DNA of 64,000 nt from Aliirhizobium wenxiniae (GTDB taxonomy: Bacteria > Pseudomonadota > Alphaproteobacteria > Rhizobiales > Rhizobiaceae), in assembly GCF_019511445.1 (NCBI RefSeq), contig NZ_JAEUAN010000009.1, forward strand, positions 1-64,000. Reading direction: 5' to 3'. A program made the position numbers and the translations under genes. The notes beneath the pieces were generated by a model, which had not been told where the DNA came from, ran no database searches, and saw nothing but the letters and a program-made list of their open reading frames with translations. How positions within the stretch are numbered: position 1 is the first letter of the stretch; every line of letters starts with the position of its first letter. Of the stretch, positions 40,901-50,360 are shown piece by piece.

Positions 40901-41749
40901 ATGTCTTTTATCCAACGGACCGATCGGCGACTTCTCGCAAGCGCCCTATACGTTACGCTCGCGATCGCCGGCACCGCTTCGACCTCGCTTGCTGCAGATG
41001 CGAGCCAGTCGGCACAGCCACCTGAACCCGCATTCGATCAGGAACGGTTCAACAACGAAAAACCGGACCGCAGCTGGAGCCTCATCGTTGGTGCCGGCGG
41101 GATCTACGAACCGGAATATGAAGGGGGCAAGGATTTTAAAATACAACCCGTCCCATTCGTGGTCTTCACCTATGGCGAATGGCTGGAGATCGATCCGACA
41201 GGCGTAACGGTCACGGCACTTGAGCACAACGGCTTCTCTCTTGCGGGCAAGGTCGGTTATGAAGGCGGTCGTGACGAAGACGACGCGGATCGCCTTAGAG
41301 GCCTCGGCGATATCGACTTCGCAGCTACGATTGGCGCCAAGGCCTCCTACAATTGGAACGGCTTCGAGATCTATGCCAGCGTCGACCAGACGATCAGCGG
41401 CAGCGAGAGCCTGATCGGCACATTCGGGGCCGAATACCAGGCACCGGTTACGGAACGGCTGATCCTCGGCGCAGGCGTCGAGGCGGTGGTCGCCAACGAC
41501 AAGCATATGCAATCCTATTTCGGCGTGACCGCCGCCCAGGCTGCAAGATCCGGTCTTTCCGAATACAAGGCGGAAGCCGGCCTGAAACGTGTCAACGTTT
41601 CGGCATCAGCCATCTATATGCTGAGCGAAAACTGGCTGGTGCGCGGCGAAGCAGGCGTCGGCTTCCTGACCGGCGATGCCGCGGACAGCCCGATCGTGGA
41701 AGAAAAAACCCAGCCTTCCGCCTCTCTGTTCGTCGGCTACAAGTTCTAA
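40901..41749 (+). CDS. MipA/OmpV family outer-membrane protein
   Basis: This 282-residue protein has a signal peptide (about residues 1-31, ending 'STSLAAD'). The mature beta-barrel runs from 'RSWSLIVGAGGIYEPEYEGG' through 'FQIQP'-like 'FKIQPVPFVVFTYGEWLEID' to the terminal 'SASLFVGYKF' ending in Phe, as expected for outer-membrane assembly. Family members act as scaffolds for peptidoglycan enzymes or as stress-responsive porins. It sits between a kinase and its likely regulator, with GGAG at the start and a strong terminator after. Confidence 0.88.
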   Translation: MSFIQRTDRRLLASALYVTLAIAGTASTSLAADASQSAQPPEPAFDQERFNNEKPDRSWSLIVGAGGIYEPEYEGGKDFKIQPVPFVVFTYGEWLEIDPTGVTVTALEHNGFSLAGKVGYEGGRDEDDADRLRGLGDIDFAATIGAKASYNWNGFEIYASVDQTISGSESLIGTFGAEYQAPVTERLILGAGVEAVVANDKHMQSYFGVTAAQAARSGLSEYKAEAGLKRVNVSASAIYMLSENWLVRGEAGVGFLTGDAADSPIVEEKTQPSASLFVGYKF

Positions 41750-41773
41750 GGCAAGCAGGCGCCATTCATGTTG

Positions 41774-41798
41774 AAAGCCGGGTGATGCCCGGCTTTTT
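41774..41798 (+). terminator. Rho-independent terminator after the MipA/OmpV gene
   Basis: AAAGCCGGG / CCCGGCTTT with a 5-base loop is followed by TT and CAT. It is a compact, strong hairpin 25 bases past the stop and may also serve the convergent regulator gene. Confidence 0.9.
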
Positions 41799-41840
41799 CA
41801 TTAGATACAACGCGCCTCGATATTGAGAGGCCTTAAGTCT

Positions 41841-42563
41841 TCAGGCCTGCTCGACATTCGCGGTAAACATATAACCACCAAGCCGCACCGTCTGTAGAAG
41901 GACGGGGGTTTTCGGATCAGCCTCGATCTTCTGTCTCAGACGGCTGATATGAACATCGACGCTGCGTTCGATCGGGCCCGCGAGACCGGTATGGGTGAGC
42001 GAAAGAAGTTCTTCGCGGGTAATGACGCGGCCGGGATTACGGCAGAAGGCCAGAAGCAGATCGAATTCCGTCGTCGTCACCGCAACTCTTGCGTTGCTCG
42101 GATCGTGCAACTGGCGACGCAGCGGATCGATCTGCCAACCTTCAAAGCGCAGTTTCCGCTGAACCGGCGTATTCACCAGACCATAGGATGCACGCCGAAG
42201 CAGGCTGCGGATACGGGCAACGACCTCGCGCGGGCTAAACGGCTTGGTGATATAATCGTCCGCGCCGACCTCAAGCCCAACGATACGGTCAACCTCTTCA
42301 CCAAGTGCGGTCAGAAGGATGATCGGCGTCGTCTTTTCCGAGCGGATACGCCGGCAGATGCTCAGGCCATCCTCGCCGGGCAACATGACATCCAGGATGA
42401 TGAGATCGAATTCGTTGCTCCGCAACAGGGCATTCATCACATGCCCGTCTTCGGCAACCGTCGCCACCATGCCGTTTTCCTGAATGGCCAGCGCCAGCAG
42501 CTTGCCGATTTCGGGATCGTCCTCGACAATCAGGATCTTCGCATTGGCTGAATTTACTTGCAC
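41841..42563 (-). CDS. OmpR-family response regulator
   Basis: This 240-residue regulator has a receiver domain with the acidic pocket 'IVEDDPEIG', phospho-acceptor in 'LIILDVMLPGEDG', 'LLTALGEE' and 'DDYITKPFSPREVVARI'. It is followed by a winged-helix output domain ending 'LQTVRLGGYMFTAN'. The start codon is GTG. It is likely paired with the kinase at 39324-40649 and may act on the direct-repeat motifs around it. Confidence 0.9.
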   Translation of the reverse strand: MQVNSANAKILIVEDDPEIGKLLALAIQENGMVATVAEDGHVMNALLRSNEFDLIILDVMLPGEDGLSICRRIRSEKTTPIILLTALGEEVDRIVGLEVGADDYITKPFSPREVVARIRSLLRRASYGLVNTPVQRKLRFEGWQIDPLRRQLHDPSNARVAVTTTEFDLLLAFCRNPGRVITREELLSLTHTGLAGPIERSVDVHISRLRQKIEADPKTPVLLQTVRLGGYMFTANVEQA

Positions 42564-42631
42564 GGCTTCTGTCCTTGATCGCCTGACTGCACGCGTTTCG
42601 CATGCCCGCCGGACAGCATATGTTTCGCTTT

Positions 42632-42749
42632 ATTAAGTTTTGTTGCAAAGCATGGAAAGCGGCCGGCAAGGCAAGCTTCTACCGGATCACGGCTTGCCCG
42701 AAAACCTGCCCTCAAGGCTTGGTCAAAGGGTGTGCAACAATAAGAAACA
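42632..42749. promoter_or_regulatory. Divergent region with candidate response-regulator sites
   Basis: GCAACAATAAGAAACA (42734-42749) repeats the 10-bp-spaced CAACA/AAACA pattern seen before the MipA/OmpV gene. On the - strand, GCAACAA followed by AACTTAAT (42646-42632) lies 69 bases from the regulator start. The rest of this 250-base gap has no gene. Confidence 0.45.
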
Positions 42750-42814
42750 AGACGAAATGAACCGGCCCTGTGGCCCGCACTAGGCTTGCCCCGAACATTC
42801 GGAGCAGACCTATC

Positions 42815-43582
42815 ATGTCATCATACCCACGCAGCAAGCAGACGGGCTTCCACCTTTTCCTCGTCCTCATGACGACGCTGGTCACGAGCGTGGCATTTTA
42901 TCTCAACCCCTCGATCGACATGGCCGTCTCCCAGTATTTCTTCGATGGCGAGCAGTTTCCCTTGAGGCATAACGGATCGCTGCAGGCGCTGCGGCAGGCG
43001 AATTTCTGGGCAGGCACTCTCGTTATCGGCGCCTCGGTCGCTCTGGTGATATCGCGCCGATTGCGGAAGGCGCTCGGTGTCAATCTGGGCCGCGCTCTTG
43101 TTCCGCTGATCACCTATGGCGTGGGTGTCGGCCTCATCGTCAACATGTTCCTGAAAGACACGTTTGGACGGGCAAGGCCGCGCGACACATTGGGCCTGGG
43201 TGGCGATCACCCCTTGTCCGCGGCCTGGGAACTGTCAGAAGCCTGCGCGTCGAATTGCTCCTTCACGTCCGGAGAGGCGGCAGGCGCGATGGCGATGATG
43301 TCTATGGTCTATCTCATTCCGGCCGGGCAAAGGACAACGCGCAGGATTGCGCAGCTTTTGCTTGGGCTGCTCGCGGTCGCATTGTCCTTCAACCGCATCC
43401 TGTTTGGCGGTCATTATCTCTCCGACGTCGTACTTTCCATGCTCATCGTCACGGTTGTGATGATGACGGCCGAATTGCTGGTTCGTCAGATCCAATGGGA
43501 AAGGCTTTTCCTCAAAAGAGGCCGCGCACGATTTGCGCGACGTACAAACGCCACCGGCATCGCCTTTACACGCGCCCGATGA
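42815..43582 (+). CDS. PAP2-family membrane phosphatase
   Basis: This 255-residue protein has about five membrane helices and the three acid-phosphatase motifs: 'KDTFGRARPRD' (about residues 112-122), 'NCSFTSGEAAGAM', and 'SFNRILFGGHYLSDVVLS' with the catalytic His. Motif 2 has TSGE instead of the usual PSGH. Members dephosphorylate membrane lipids or lipid A. The start at 42815 has GGAG 11 bases upstream. It is next to an acyl carrier protein gene, suggesting envelope lipid work. Confidence 0.82.
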   Translation: MSSYPRSKQTGFHLFLVLMTTLVTSVAFYLNPSIDMAVSQYFFDGEQFPLRHNGSLQALRQANFWAGTLVIGASVALVISRRLRKALGVNLGRALVPLITYGVGVGLIVNMFLKDTFGRARPRDTLGLGGDHPLSAAWELSEACASNCSFTSGEAAGAMAMMSMVYLIPAGQRTTRRIAQLLLGLLAVALSFNRILFGGHYLSDVVLSMLIVTVVMMTAELLVRQIQWERLFLKRGRARFARRTNATGIAFTRAR

Positions 43583-43762
43583 AAGAGACCGGAGCTGGCC
43601 CATCAGCAATGTGCCAGCCGCCTCCCGGTCCATGCCCGACGACTTGGCGCAGGAGACGTATTGGCGTCCCGGCGCCTTTCGGCCTGAAACTCGAGCTTTC
43701 GAGCGAAAACGCTTCCCAACCCACAACATCGCCAACCCACAACATCGAAAGAGCTGACGACT

Positions 43763-44041
43763 ATGCAAACTCCACTTCACGCCGGTTCTCATCAGCCCAT
43801 CAGCCAGAACCTGCCCGACAGGGTCAGGAACGTCATCGCGACCTATCTAGATCTCCCGCGCGAACTCGTCATTGACGAGGCGAACCTATCGCATGATCTG
43901 GGCGCGGACTCACTGGAGATCACCGAGATGGTGATGGTCTTCGAGGAAGAGTTCGGTTTCAAGATCGACGACTACGCCGCCGATCGCTTCCTGACTGTCG
44001 GCGACATCATCAGGCACCTGCAGCTTCATGCGAGCGCTTAA
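43763..44041 (+). CDS. Acyl carrier protein
   Basis: This 92-residue helical protein has the phosphopantetheine attachment motif 'DLGADSLEITEMVMVFEEEF' with Ser about residue 50. It is a carrier-protein fold with an 18-residue N-terminal extension. It is not the fatty-acid acpP by context (no fab genes nearby), so a dedicated role in lipid or secondary acyl transfer is likely. No acyltransferase or synthase is encoded next to it. Confidence 0.85.
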   Translation: MQTPLHAGSHQPISQNLPDRVRNVIATYLDLPRELVIDEANLSHDLGADSLEITEMVMVFEEEFGFKIDDYAADRFLTVGDIIRHLQLHASA

Positions 44042-44179
44042 GAACTGATCCGCTCCCCTGAAACCCGCTTGGCCGGACGGCGGCGGGCTCTCATGCGAGC
44101 CCGGATCAATCCGCTGTCGAACCTCCGCAATCGGCATCTGCGCAGGACCCCGATCTCCATCCGATAGAGGTTGCGCCGA

Positions 44180-44296
44180 ATGGCCCGCAGAACATTTCCC
44201 CGTTTCATATTCCAGCTACTGATATCGGTCGCGTTAGCCGGTGCCCTTCTGGGCGGCCCCGTTATTCTGATGATTTTGGTTGAGCGCAGTTACTAG
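44180..44296 (+). CDS. Candidate 38-residue single-pass membrane peptide
   Basis: ATG at 44180 opens a 38-codon frame: a basic start 'MARRTFPRFIFQ', then a hydrophobic run 'LLISVALAGALLGGPVILMI', ending 'LVERSY'. An AGAGG site lies about 11 bases upstream. The charge pattern predicts one helix with the N-terminus inside. It follows the acyl carrier protein gene by 138 bases on the same strand. It has no recognisable family. Confidence 0.5.
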   Translation: MARRTFPRFIFQLLISVALAGALLGGPVILMILVERSY

Positions 44297-44375
44297 ACGA
44301 GGCGGCTTTCCGGTGTTGCCACGGCCTCTTTCGCCCTGAACATCAGCGTTCCAACGCAGCCAGAAAAGATGACGA

Positions 44376-44397
44376 GGCCAGCCTGCGGAAGCTGGCC
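44376..44397 (-). terminator. Hairpin after the RND pump gene
   Basis: GGCCAGC / GGCCAGC-complement (GCTGGCC) form a 7-bp stem with an 8-base loop, 65 bases past the pump stop. A TCTTTTCT follows on the - strand. It is a candidate terminator; the rest of 44297-44462 holds nothing else I can name. Confidence 0.4.
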
Positions 44398-44462
44398 CCG
44401 TCCAGGCGCGCCGGGGATCGGCCCTAGGGGGAAATTGGGGCCGTGGATTGTGGCGCACCTGT

Positions 44463-47400
44463 TTACCGGACCTCTTTCATGTCCGCTTCGGCCGACTGGA
44501 GGAAAGGCCGGAAGATGTGGCCGGCACGATCGCCGGCTTCCGAGATGATCAGGTGCAAAGACGGGATCACGATCAGCGAAAGGAAGGTGGAAACCAGCAG
44601 TCCACCGATCACCGCGATTGCCATCGGCGCCCGAAACTCTCCCCCCTCTCCGATCCCGAAAGCCGAAGGCAGCATGCCGCCCACCATGGCAAGCGTCGTC
44701 ATGATGATCGGGCGCGCCCGTTCTCGGCAGGCCTCGACGATCGCTTCGCCGCGGGAAAGCCCCTGTGCTTCCCGCTCGATGGCGAAATCGACCAGCATGA
44801 TCGCATTCTTGGTGACGATGCCCATCAGCATCAGGATGCCGATCACCACCGGAAGGGATATCGGGTATCCGCTGACAAGCAGCGCTGCGACGACCCCGCC
44901 AATGGAGAGCGGCAGGGATGCCAGGATAGTCCATGGCGACAAGACGCTTCTGAAAAGCAGGATCAGAACGATCAGCACCAGCATGATGCCGCCACCCATC
45001 GCGACTGCAAAGCTTTCGAATATCTCGCCTTCGGTATCTGAATCGCCGGTCGCCTGGACACGCACGCCATCGGGCAGGCTCTTGACGCTCTCAAGCTGCA
45101 TCAGGCGCTCCAGCCCCTGGCCTGACGTCAAGCCGTTTGCCATATCCACGCCGATCTCGATACGGCGCTGCCGGTCGAAGCGATCGATCGCCGCGACAGT
45201 TTCGTCAAAGCTGATCGAGGCAACTGCGGACAATGGCAATTGCCCACCATTCGCCGCAGGCACGCTCAGCGTTTCGAACACCGGCAACCTACCACGCGCA
45301 GCGCGATCAAGAAAGACGCGGATCGGAATCTGGCGCGATCCTTCGACGAAATTCGCCAGACGCGAATCCACATCGCCAATCGTCGAAATCCGCATCGTGC
45401 TGGCAATGGCTGCAGTCGATAGACCGAGCGTTGCTGCCTTTTCGGTATCGACCGTCATGCGAAGCTCCGGCCGCATCGCCATGTTTTCGCTCGACGGTCC
45501 GACGAAATTCCTATCCGCGGCCATCTCTCGCAGGATCCGGTCCGTCGCATCCTGAACGGCATCGCCGTCACTGCCCAGCACGGAGAAGGATATGTCGCGA
45601 CCGCCGCGATCATTGAGGAAGCGCAGCCGAATATCGGGAATGTCGATCAACGCCTTTTCGAGTTCGGCTTCGATCGCAAAGGATGACCGGTTCCGCTCGG
45701 CCTTGTGCTTGAGGTCAACCGAAACGACGGCGTATCGCACATCCTGCTGACCGCTCATGCTCGATCCGGCCCGGACCAGCACACCCTCAACCTCATCGGC
45801 CATACCGATTTTCGCCGCTATCGCGTCGGTGACCTCACGGGTCTCGTCAAGGCTGGTACCGGGCGGCAGTTCTACGGTCAGCGTCAAACGCCCCGTATCT
45901 TCTTCCGGCAGAAACGTGGTCGGCACCGACATCAGCGAGATCATCGCCAAGGCGAACAGACCAAAGGCGGATGTCACCGTCACCCATTTCCAGCGCAGGG
46001 TCTGTTGCAAAAGTCGTTCATAGACGAGCGACAACGCCCCTTTCCGGGGCTCGACCGGCGGAGCCGTGGTCATGATATAGGCCGCCATGACCGGCGTAAT
46101 CAACCGCGCAACGAGAAGGGAAAAGAACACGGCGATGGCCACGGTCAGTCCAAATTCCCGGAAATAAAGCCCGACCACACCGCTCATCAGCCCGACAGGC
46201 GCAAAGACGGCGATGATCGTTGCCGATATCGCAATCACCGCCAGGCCGATTTCGTCCGACGCATCAAGCGCCGCGCGATAGGCGGATTTGCCCATATTGC
46301 GATGCCGGACGACATTCTCGATCTCGACGATCGCGTCATCGACCAATATCCCCGTCACCAGCGTAATCGCCAAAAGACTGAGAATGTTGAGCGAGAACCC
46401 AAGCAGATCGATCGCAAAGAATGTCGGGATGATCGACAGGGGCAGAGCGACCGCCGCAACCAGCGTTGCCCGCCAGTCGCGCAGGAACAGAAACACGACG
46501 ATGATCGAGAGTGCCGCGCCCTCAAGCAGGGTGTGCATCGCCGATCGATAATTTCCCTGCGTATAGGAAACAGTGTCATCGACGATTTCGAAACGAAGGC
46601 CGGGATGCCCGAGACCCAGTTTCTTGACTGCGCCTGCCACCTCCTTTGCAACAGTGACGTCGCTTGCCCCTTGCGAGCGATAGACGGAGAAACCGACAAC
46701 ATCCGTACCATTCAATGTGGCAAAGGCGCGGGGCTCGGCAAACGTATCGCTCACAGTCGCCACATCCGCCAGCCGCACCGAGTTTTCGCCTTTCAGCGAA
46801 AGCCGCGTTTCCGCAAGCCCCGCGACGGTACCGGCGGCGGCGACAGTGGTCAGCACCTGTTCGCGGCCTTCCATGTCGCTGCGCCCGCCCGATCGATCGA
46901 GCTGGCTCTCCATGATCGTCTCGTTCACCGTATTTACCGAGAGAGAAAGCGCCTGCAGCCGGTCGGCGTCGAGTTCGACGTGGATTTCCCGGTCGGCGCC
47001 ACCGATACGCTCGATGCGTCCGACGCCGGAAAGTCCCTGGAGATCACGCTTCACCGTGTCGTCGATGAACCAGGAGAGTTCGGTCACTGTCATCTCCCGG
47101 CTGGAGACGGCATAGGTCACGATGGACTGCGCCTCTTCCTCGATCCGCTCGATGATCGGCTCATCGATCGTTCCCGGCAGATCGCCCCTGATCCTTGCGA
47201 CGACATCGCGCACATCATTCATCGCCCGATCGGGCGTCACAAGACCGAGTTCGAATTCGACAGTTGTGACGGAGCGCCCCTCGCCGATCGTGGAGGACAG
47301 TTCCTTGATGGCCGGAAGCGCCGCGATTGCATTTTCGACAAGCCGCGTGACTTCGGTTTCCAGTTCAACCGGCGTGGCGCCCGATTGCTCGACGGTTATT

Positions 47401-47543
47401 TTCACCGCAGGCGTGATGATTGTCGGGAAATAGGTAACCGGCAACCGTGAGAAACTGTAGAGGCCGACAACCGTCAGGATGACGAACAGCAGGATGGATG
47501 GAAGCGGATTGCGGATCGCCCAGGCCGAGATATTGCCGTTCAT
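44463..47543 (-). CDS. RND-family efflux permease (AcrB type)
   Basis: This 1026-residue inner-membrane transporter has twelve helices and two large periplasmic loops. The proton-relay Asp pair is in 'GILVDDAIVEIENV' (about residue 400), and the second-half helix reads 'MLMGIVTKNAIMLVDFAIE'. With the adaptor encoded just upstream (four-base overlap) it forms a tripartite pump with an outer-membrane channel that is not encoded here. Such pumps export drugs, bile-like compounds or plant antimicrobials. The substrate is not readable. Confidence 0.93.
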   Translation of the reverse strand: MNGNISAWAIRNPLPSILLFVILTVVGLYSFSRLPVTYFPTIITPAVKITVEQSGATPVELETEVTRLVENAIAALPAIKELSSTIGEGRSVTTVEFELGLVTPDRAMNDVRDVVARIRGDLPGTIDEPIIERIEEEAQSIVTYAVSSREMTVTELSWFIDDTVKRDLQGLSGVGRIERIGGADREIHVELDADRLQALSLSVNTVNETIMESQLDRSGGRSDMEGREQVLTTVAAAGTVAGLAETRLSLKGENSVRLADVATVSDTFAEPRAFATLNGTDVVGFSVYRSQGASDVTVAKEVAGAVKKLGLGHPGLRFEIVDDTVSYTQGNYRSAMHTLLEGAALSIIVVFLFLRDWRATLVAAVALPLSIIPTFFAIDLLGFSLNILSLLAITLVTGILVDDAIVEIENVVRHRNMGKSAYRAALDASDEIGLAVIAISATIIAVFAPVGLMSGVVGLYFREFGLTVAIAVFFSLLVARLITPVMAAYIMTTAPPVEPRKGALSLVYERLLQQTLRWKWVTVTSAFGLFALAMISLMSVPTTFLPEEDTGRLTLTVELPPGTSLDETREVTDAIAAKIGMADEVEGVLVRAGSSMSGQQDVRYAVVSVDLKHKAERNRSSFAIEAELEKALIDIPDIRLRFLNDRGGRDISFSVLGSDGDAVQDATDRILREMAADRNFVGPSSENMAMRPELRMTVDTEKAATLGLSTAAIASTMRISTIGDVDSRLANFVEGSRQIPIRVFLDRAARGRLPVFETLSVPAANGGQLPLSAVASISFDETVAAIDRFDRQRRIEIGVDMANGLTSGQGLERLMQLESVKSLPDGVRVQATGDSDTEGEIFESFAVAMGGGIMLVLIVLILLFRSVLSPWTILASLPLSIGGVVAALLVSGYPISLPVVIGILMLMGIVTKNAIMLVDFAIEREAQGLSRGEAIVEACRERARPIIMTTLAMVGGMLPSAFGIGEGGEFRAPMAIAVIGGLLVSTFLSLIVIPSLHLIISEAGDRAGHIFRPFLQSAEADMKEVR

Positions 47544-48769
47544 CGCGCCATCTCCATGCTTTCCACAGTAAGCGCCGAGGCGATGTCAGCCGCTGCCGGC
47601 CGATCTGCCAGGGCGACAACGGCTCGAACCTTTTCTTGGGATTTCAGAAACCCGCCGGATTTCAGCACGACCATCTCGCCATCGCGGACGCCATTTAGGA
47701 TTTCAACGAAACCATCCTGCCGGATACCGACAGTCACATCGCGACGGTCCACGACGCCATCCTTGACGACGAAAACATTGCTTGCGCCGCTTGCGGTATT
47801 GACCGCGCTGCCGGGCAGAAGAATGTTGCGCCTTGCCGATGCGCTGATGCTGCCGCGGGCGAAGACACCGGGTTTCAGTCCATTAGTTTCATCGAGTTCG
47901 ATGCGCACTTCGCCGCTGCGTGTGAGCGGATCGACCTGCGCCGCGTTCAGCCGCACTCTACCGCCGAGCTGGCCTTCATATCCTGGCAAGCTTATCTGCG
48001 CGCGCATGCCCTCATCGAGCCGCAGAAAGCTCGTCTCCGTCACCTGCGTGGCAAATTCGATAGTGGCGTCCTTCGCGATAACGAAGAGCGGGCTCGCGGC
48101 CGCCGAGGTCATGGCGCCAATCCGGGCCGTTCGCTTGAGCACCAGCCCGGCATCCGGCGCGCGGACAGTGCTACGCTCGATCGTCAGCTCGATGTCCTTT
48201 CGCTCGCGGGCAATCAGTTCGGCATCTGCTTCCGAGAGAGCAAGCGACTGCCGCGCGAGCCTCAACTCGGCAACTGCGCGGGCATGGGCATTTTCGTGCT
48301 CGTCCAGAACCTGCTGGGACACAGCCCCCTTGGGCTGAAGCGCACGGCTGCGCTCCAGCACCTTGCGGGCTTCGGCCTCGCTCACCGCCGCAATCTCCAG
48401 CCTGCTGCCCTCGACTTCGGCTGCGGCTCTTGCCCGCAACATGCTCACCGAATTCTTGTCGAGCAGCATTCGCGCTTCTGTCATGTCGAGCAGGGCAAGC
48501 GGCTGCCCCTTCTCGACCCGTTGCCCGACTTCGATGAGGATATGTGCGATCACCCTGCCCTCGATGAAGGGATGAACCTCCACCTCTTCTCTGGCAACAA
48601 GCGAGCCGACGACGGGAATCTTTTCCACCACCTCGGCCTGCCGGGCAACGACGACCGTGACCGGCACCTGGCCTTCAGCCTGTGACGCCGAGTAAAAAGC
48701 AAGCCAAAGCAACAGCGCCGAAACGACGAGACGTAGTTGCGGCAGCACTGATCGGGATATCCCGCACAT
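47540..48769 (-). CDS. RND efflux periplasmic adaptor (HlyD/AcrA type)
   Basis: This 409-residue protein has an N-terminal hydrophobic export segment, then the half-lipoyl motif 'EEVEVHPFIEGRVIAHILIE' with 'VGQRVEKGQPLALLD'. A long helical hairpin follows (about residues 105-200), and a beta-barrel domain with 'GLVLKRTARIGAMTSAAASP'. It links the inner-membrane pump to an outer-membrane channel. It is the first gene of the pump operon and overlaps the pump start. Confidence 0.92.
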   Translation of the reverse strand: MCGISRSVLPQLRLVVSALLLWLAFYSASQAEGQVPVTVVVARQAEVVEKIPVVGSLVAREEVEVHPFIEGRVIAHILIEVGQRVEKGQPLALLDMTEARMLLDKNSVSMLRARAAAEVEGSRLEIAAVSEAEARKVLERSRALQPKGAVSQQVLDEHENAHARAVAELRLARQSLALSEADAELIARERKDIELTIERSTVRAPDAGLVLKRTARIGAMTSAAASPLFVIAKDATIEFATQVTETSFLRLDEGMRAQISLPGYEGQLGGRVRLNAAQVDPLTRSGEVRIELDETNGLKPGVFARGSISASARRNILLPGSAVNTASGASNVFVVKDGVVDRRDVTVGIRQDGFVEILNGVRDGEMVVLKSGGFLKSQEKVRAVVALADRPAAADIASALTVESMEMAR

Positions 48770-48899
48770 GAAGCATCCTTCCGGTTGATCCGCAGCTCTC
48801 TGCGGATGATTTAGAAGGAAGGGTAGCGATCAGCCGCCGCGTCAGTGTGTCGTCACGTTAAGAAAGGTTACGCCCGGCAGGATGATTGATAATCGGCGG

Positions 48900-50360
48900 C
48901 TAAAGCCCGATGATCGCCGGCCACCAGCCAAGGCCAACGAAGAGACTGCCGGCAATACCGGGAAGCAGCGGCAGAAAACGTCGATGCGGAGCAACCTGCT
49001 GCCGTTCGAGGATCTTTATGCCGAGCCAGACACTCCATAAAAGTCCCGTCAGGAACAAACCGCCGCGGATAGCGCCTGCACCACTTTCCCCGAAAGCCGT
49101 ATAGCACAGCGGCTCAAGCAATTCCGCGCCGAGCCCAATAATCAGGCTGATAAGCGCGATCGGCGCATATTGATAACCGAGTTCGGTAAACAGCTGGCCG
49201 AAACCGCCATCCGCTCCTGCACGCTTCGCCAAAAATGCGCTCGCCGCCGTCAACAGCGCAAGAACAGCCGTCAACGCTGCCATGACCACCAGCATGAAGA
49301 GGACGATCATGACGAAATCAAGCCAGCGGAACACTTCCGCGCGCGCCGGATGAACACTCATCAGCCATGACGGGCCGATGGCGGTCACCCAGTTCCAGTG
49401 ATGTTCGATTGCAAACACGCCGAATGCCTGTCGCCATTGCTGGTATTGCGGCAGGACCAGCCAGAGAAAGCCACCAAGCGCTACGCCGGTATCGAGAAAC
49501 AGGAACCACGCTTCCGCCTTGTTGGCGCGGTGATCGCGGATCTCCTCGATCTCACGGCCCGGCCGGCGGAGATCCAGCCGGATACTGCCCGCCGCCTGGG
49601 GATGTACACAGCGGAAGCATTCGATGCAGTGCCGACTTTCGCTCTTGCGCGGCAGATCGATCATCGTCGGACAGGCACCCTTCTGGCTATAGGCGTCACC
49701 GCCGGGCAACCGGATTTTCGGCGTGAACTGCACGGCCCCAAGCCGCGAATAAAGCCCGAGCACCCGGCCGATCGGGCAGAGATGCCGGCACCAGACCCGT
49801 TTCTTGCGGCCATAAAGACCGCCGATCGCAATCGCCAGCAGCATCGTGCCGCCGAAAAGCCCTGCGGCAGCTTCGGGATGATCGCGCACACCGATCGTCT
49901 GGCCGTAAAGCGTCATGACGATGAAGCTCAGCGCGGGCGTTCCTTCCCAACGTATCCAGGCCGGGATCCGGCGCTGCAGGCCATACCGATTGGCAAGCTC
50001 TGACGCCGCGCCCATGGGACATAAAAGGCCACACCAAATCCGCCCGAAAACGATGACGGAAAGAAACACCAGCGGAAACCAGATCCCCCAGAGCAGGTAT
50101 TGCAGCGCCAGCGTTCCATTCGACAGCGGGCCCGTCTCGGCTGGCGGATCGGGCAACAGAAGCGGCAGGCCAAGCACAGCTAAAAACAGGACAAACATCA
50201 CGCCCTGGATGCCCCAGAAATACGGGCGCGTCCGCACGAAGAACGCTTCCAGCCCCACCAGCCAGGCCGAACGTTCGGGCAATTCGTCAGAAGCCGGCTG
50301 CGGCGATGGCTGGAACGATGCCGAGGAAGCGAAATCACGATGACGGTAAATCTCTGTCAT
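48900..50360 (-). CDS. ftrD: FtrD-like polyferredoxin (4Fe-4S membrane protein)
   Basis: This 486-residue membrane protein has about seven helices and cysteine clusters 'FGRIWCGLLCPMG', 'VWCRHLCPIG' and 'CIECFRCVHP', as in NapH/NosR-type iron-sulfur proteins. In the FtrABCD ferrous-iron system of Brucella and Bordetella, FtrD is thought to supply or remove electrons during permeation. Here it is divergent from ftrABC rather than last in that operon. The start at 50360 ('MTEIYRHRDF') follows AAAGAGA. Confidence 0.85.
   Translation of the reverse strand: MTEIYRHRDFASSASFQPSPQPASDELPERSAWLVGLEAFFVRTRPYFWGIQGVMFVLFLAVLGLPLLLPDPPAETGPLSNGTLALQYLLWGIWFPLVFLSVIVFGRIWCGLLCPMGAASELANRYGLQRRIPAWIRWEGTPALSFIVMTLYGQTIGVRDHPEAAAGLFGGTMLLAIAIGGLYGRKKRVWCRHLCPIGRVLGLYSRLGAVQFTPKIRLPGGDAYSQKGACPTMIDLPRKSESRHCIECFRCVHPQAAGSIRLDLRRPGREIEEIRDHRANKAEAWFLFLDTGVALGGFLWLVLPQYQQWRQAFGVFAIEHHWNWVTAIGPSWLMSVHPARAEVFRWLDFVMIVLFMLVVMAALTAVLALLTAASAFLAKRAGADGGFGQLFTELGYQYAPIALISLIIGLGAELLEPLCYTAFGESGAGAIRGGLFLTGLLWSVWLGIKILERQQVAPHRRFLPLLPGIAGSLFVGLGWWPAIIGL

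Noticed and set aside
45705..47450. 581-codon open frame on + opposite the RND pump
   Set aside because: Antisense shadow, rich in Arg, His and Asp, without recognisable domains.
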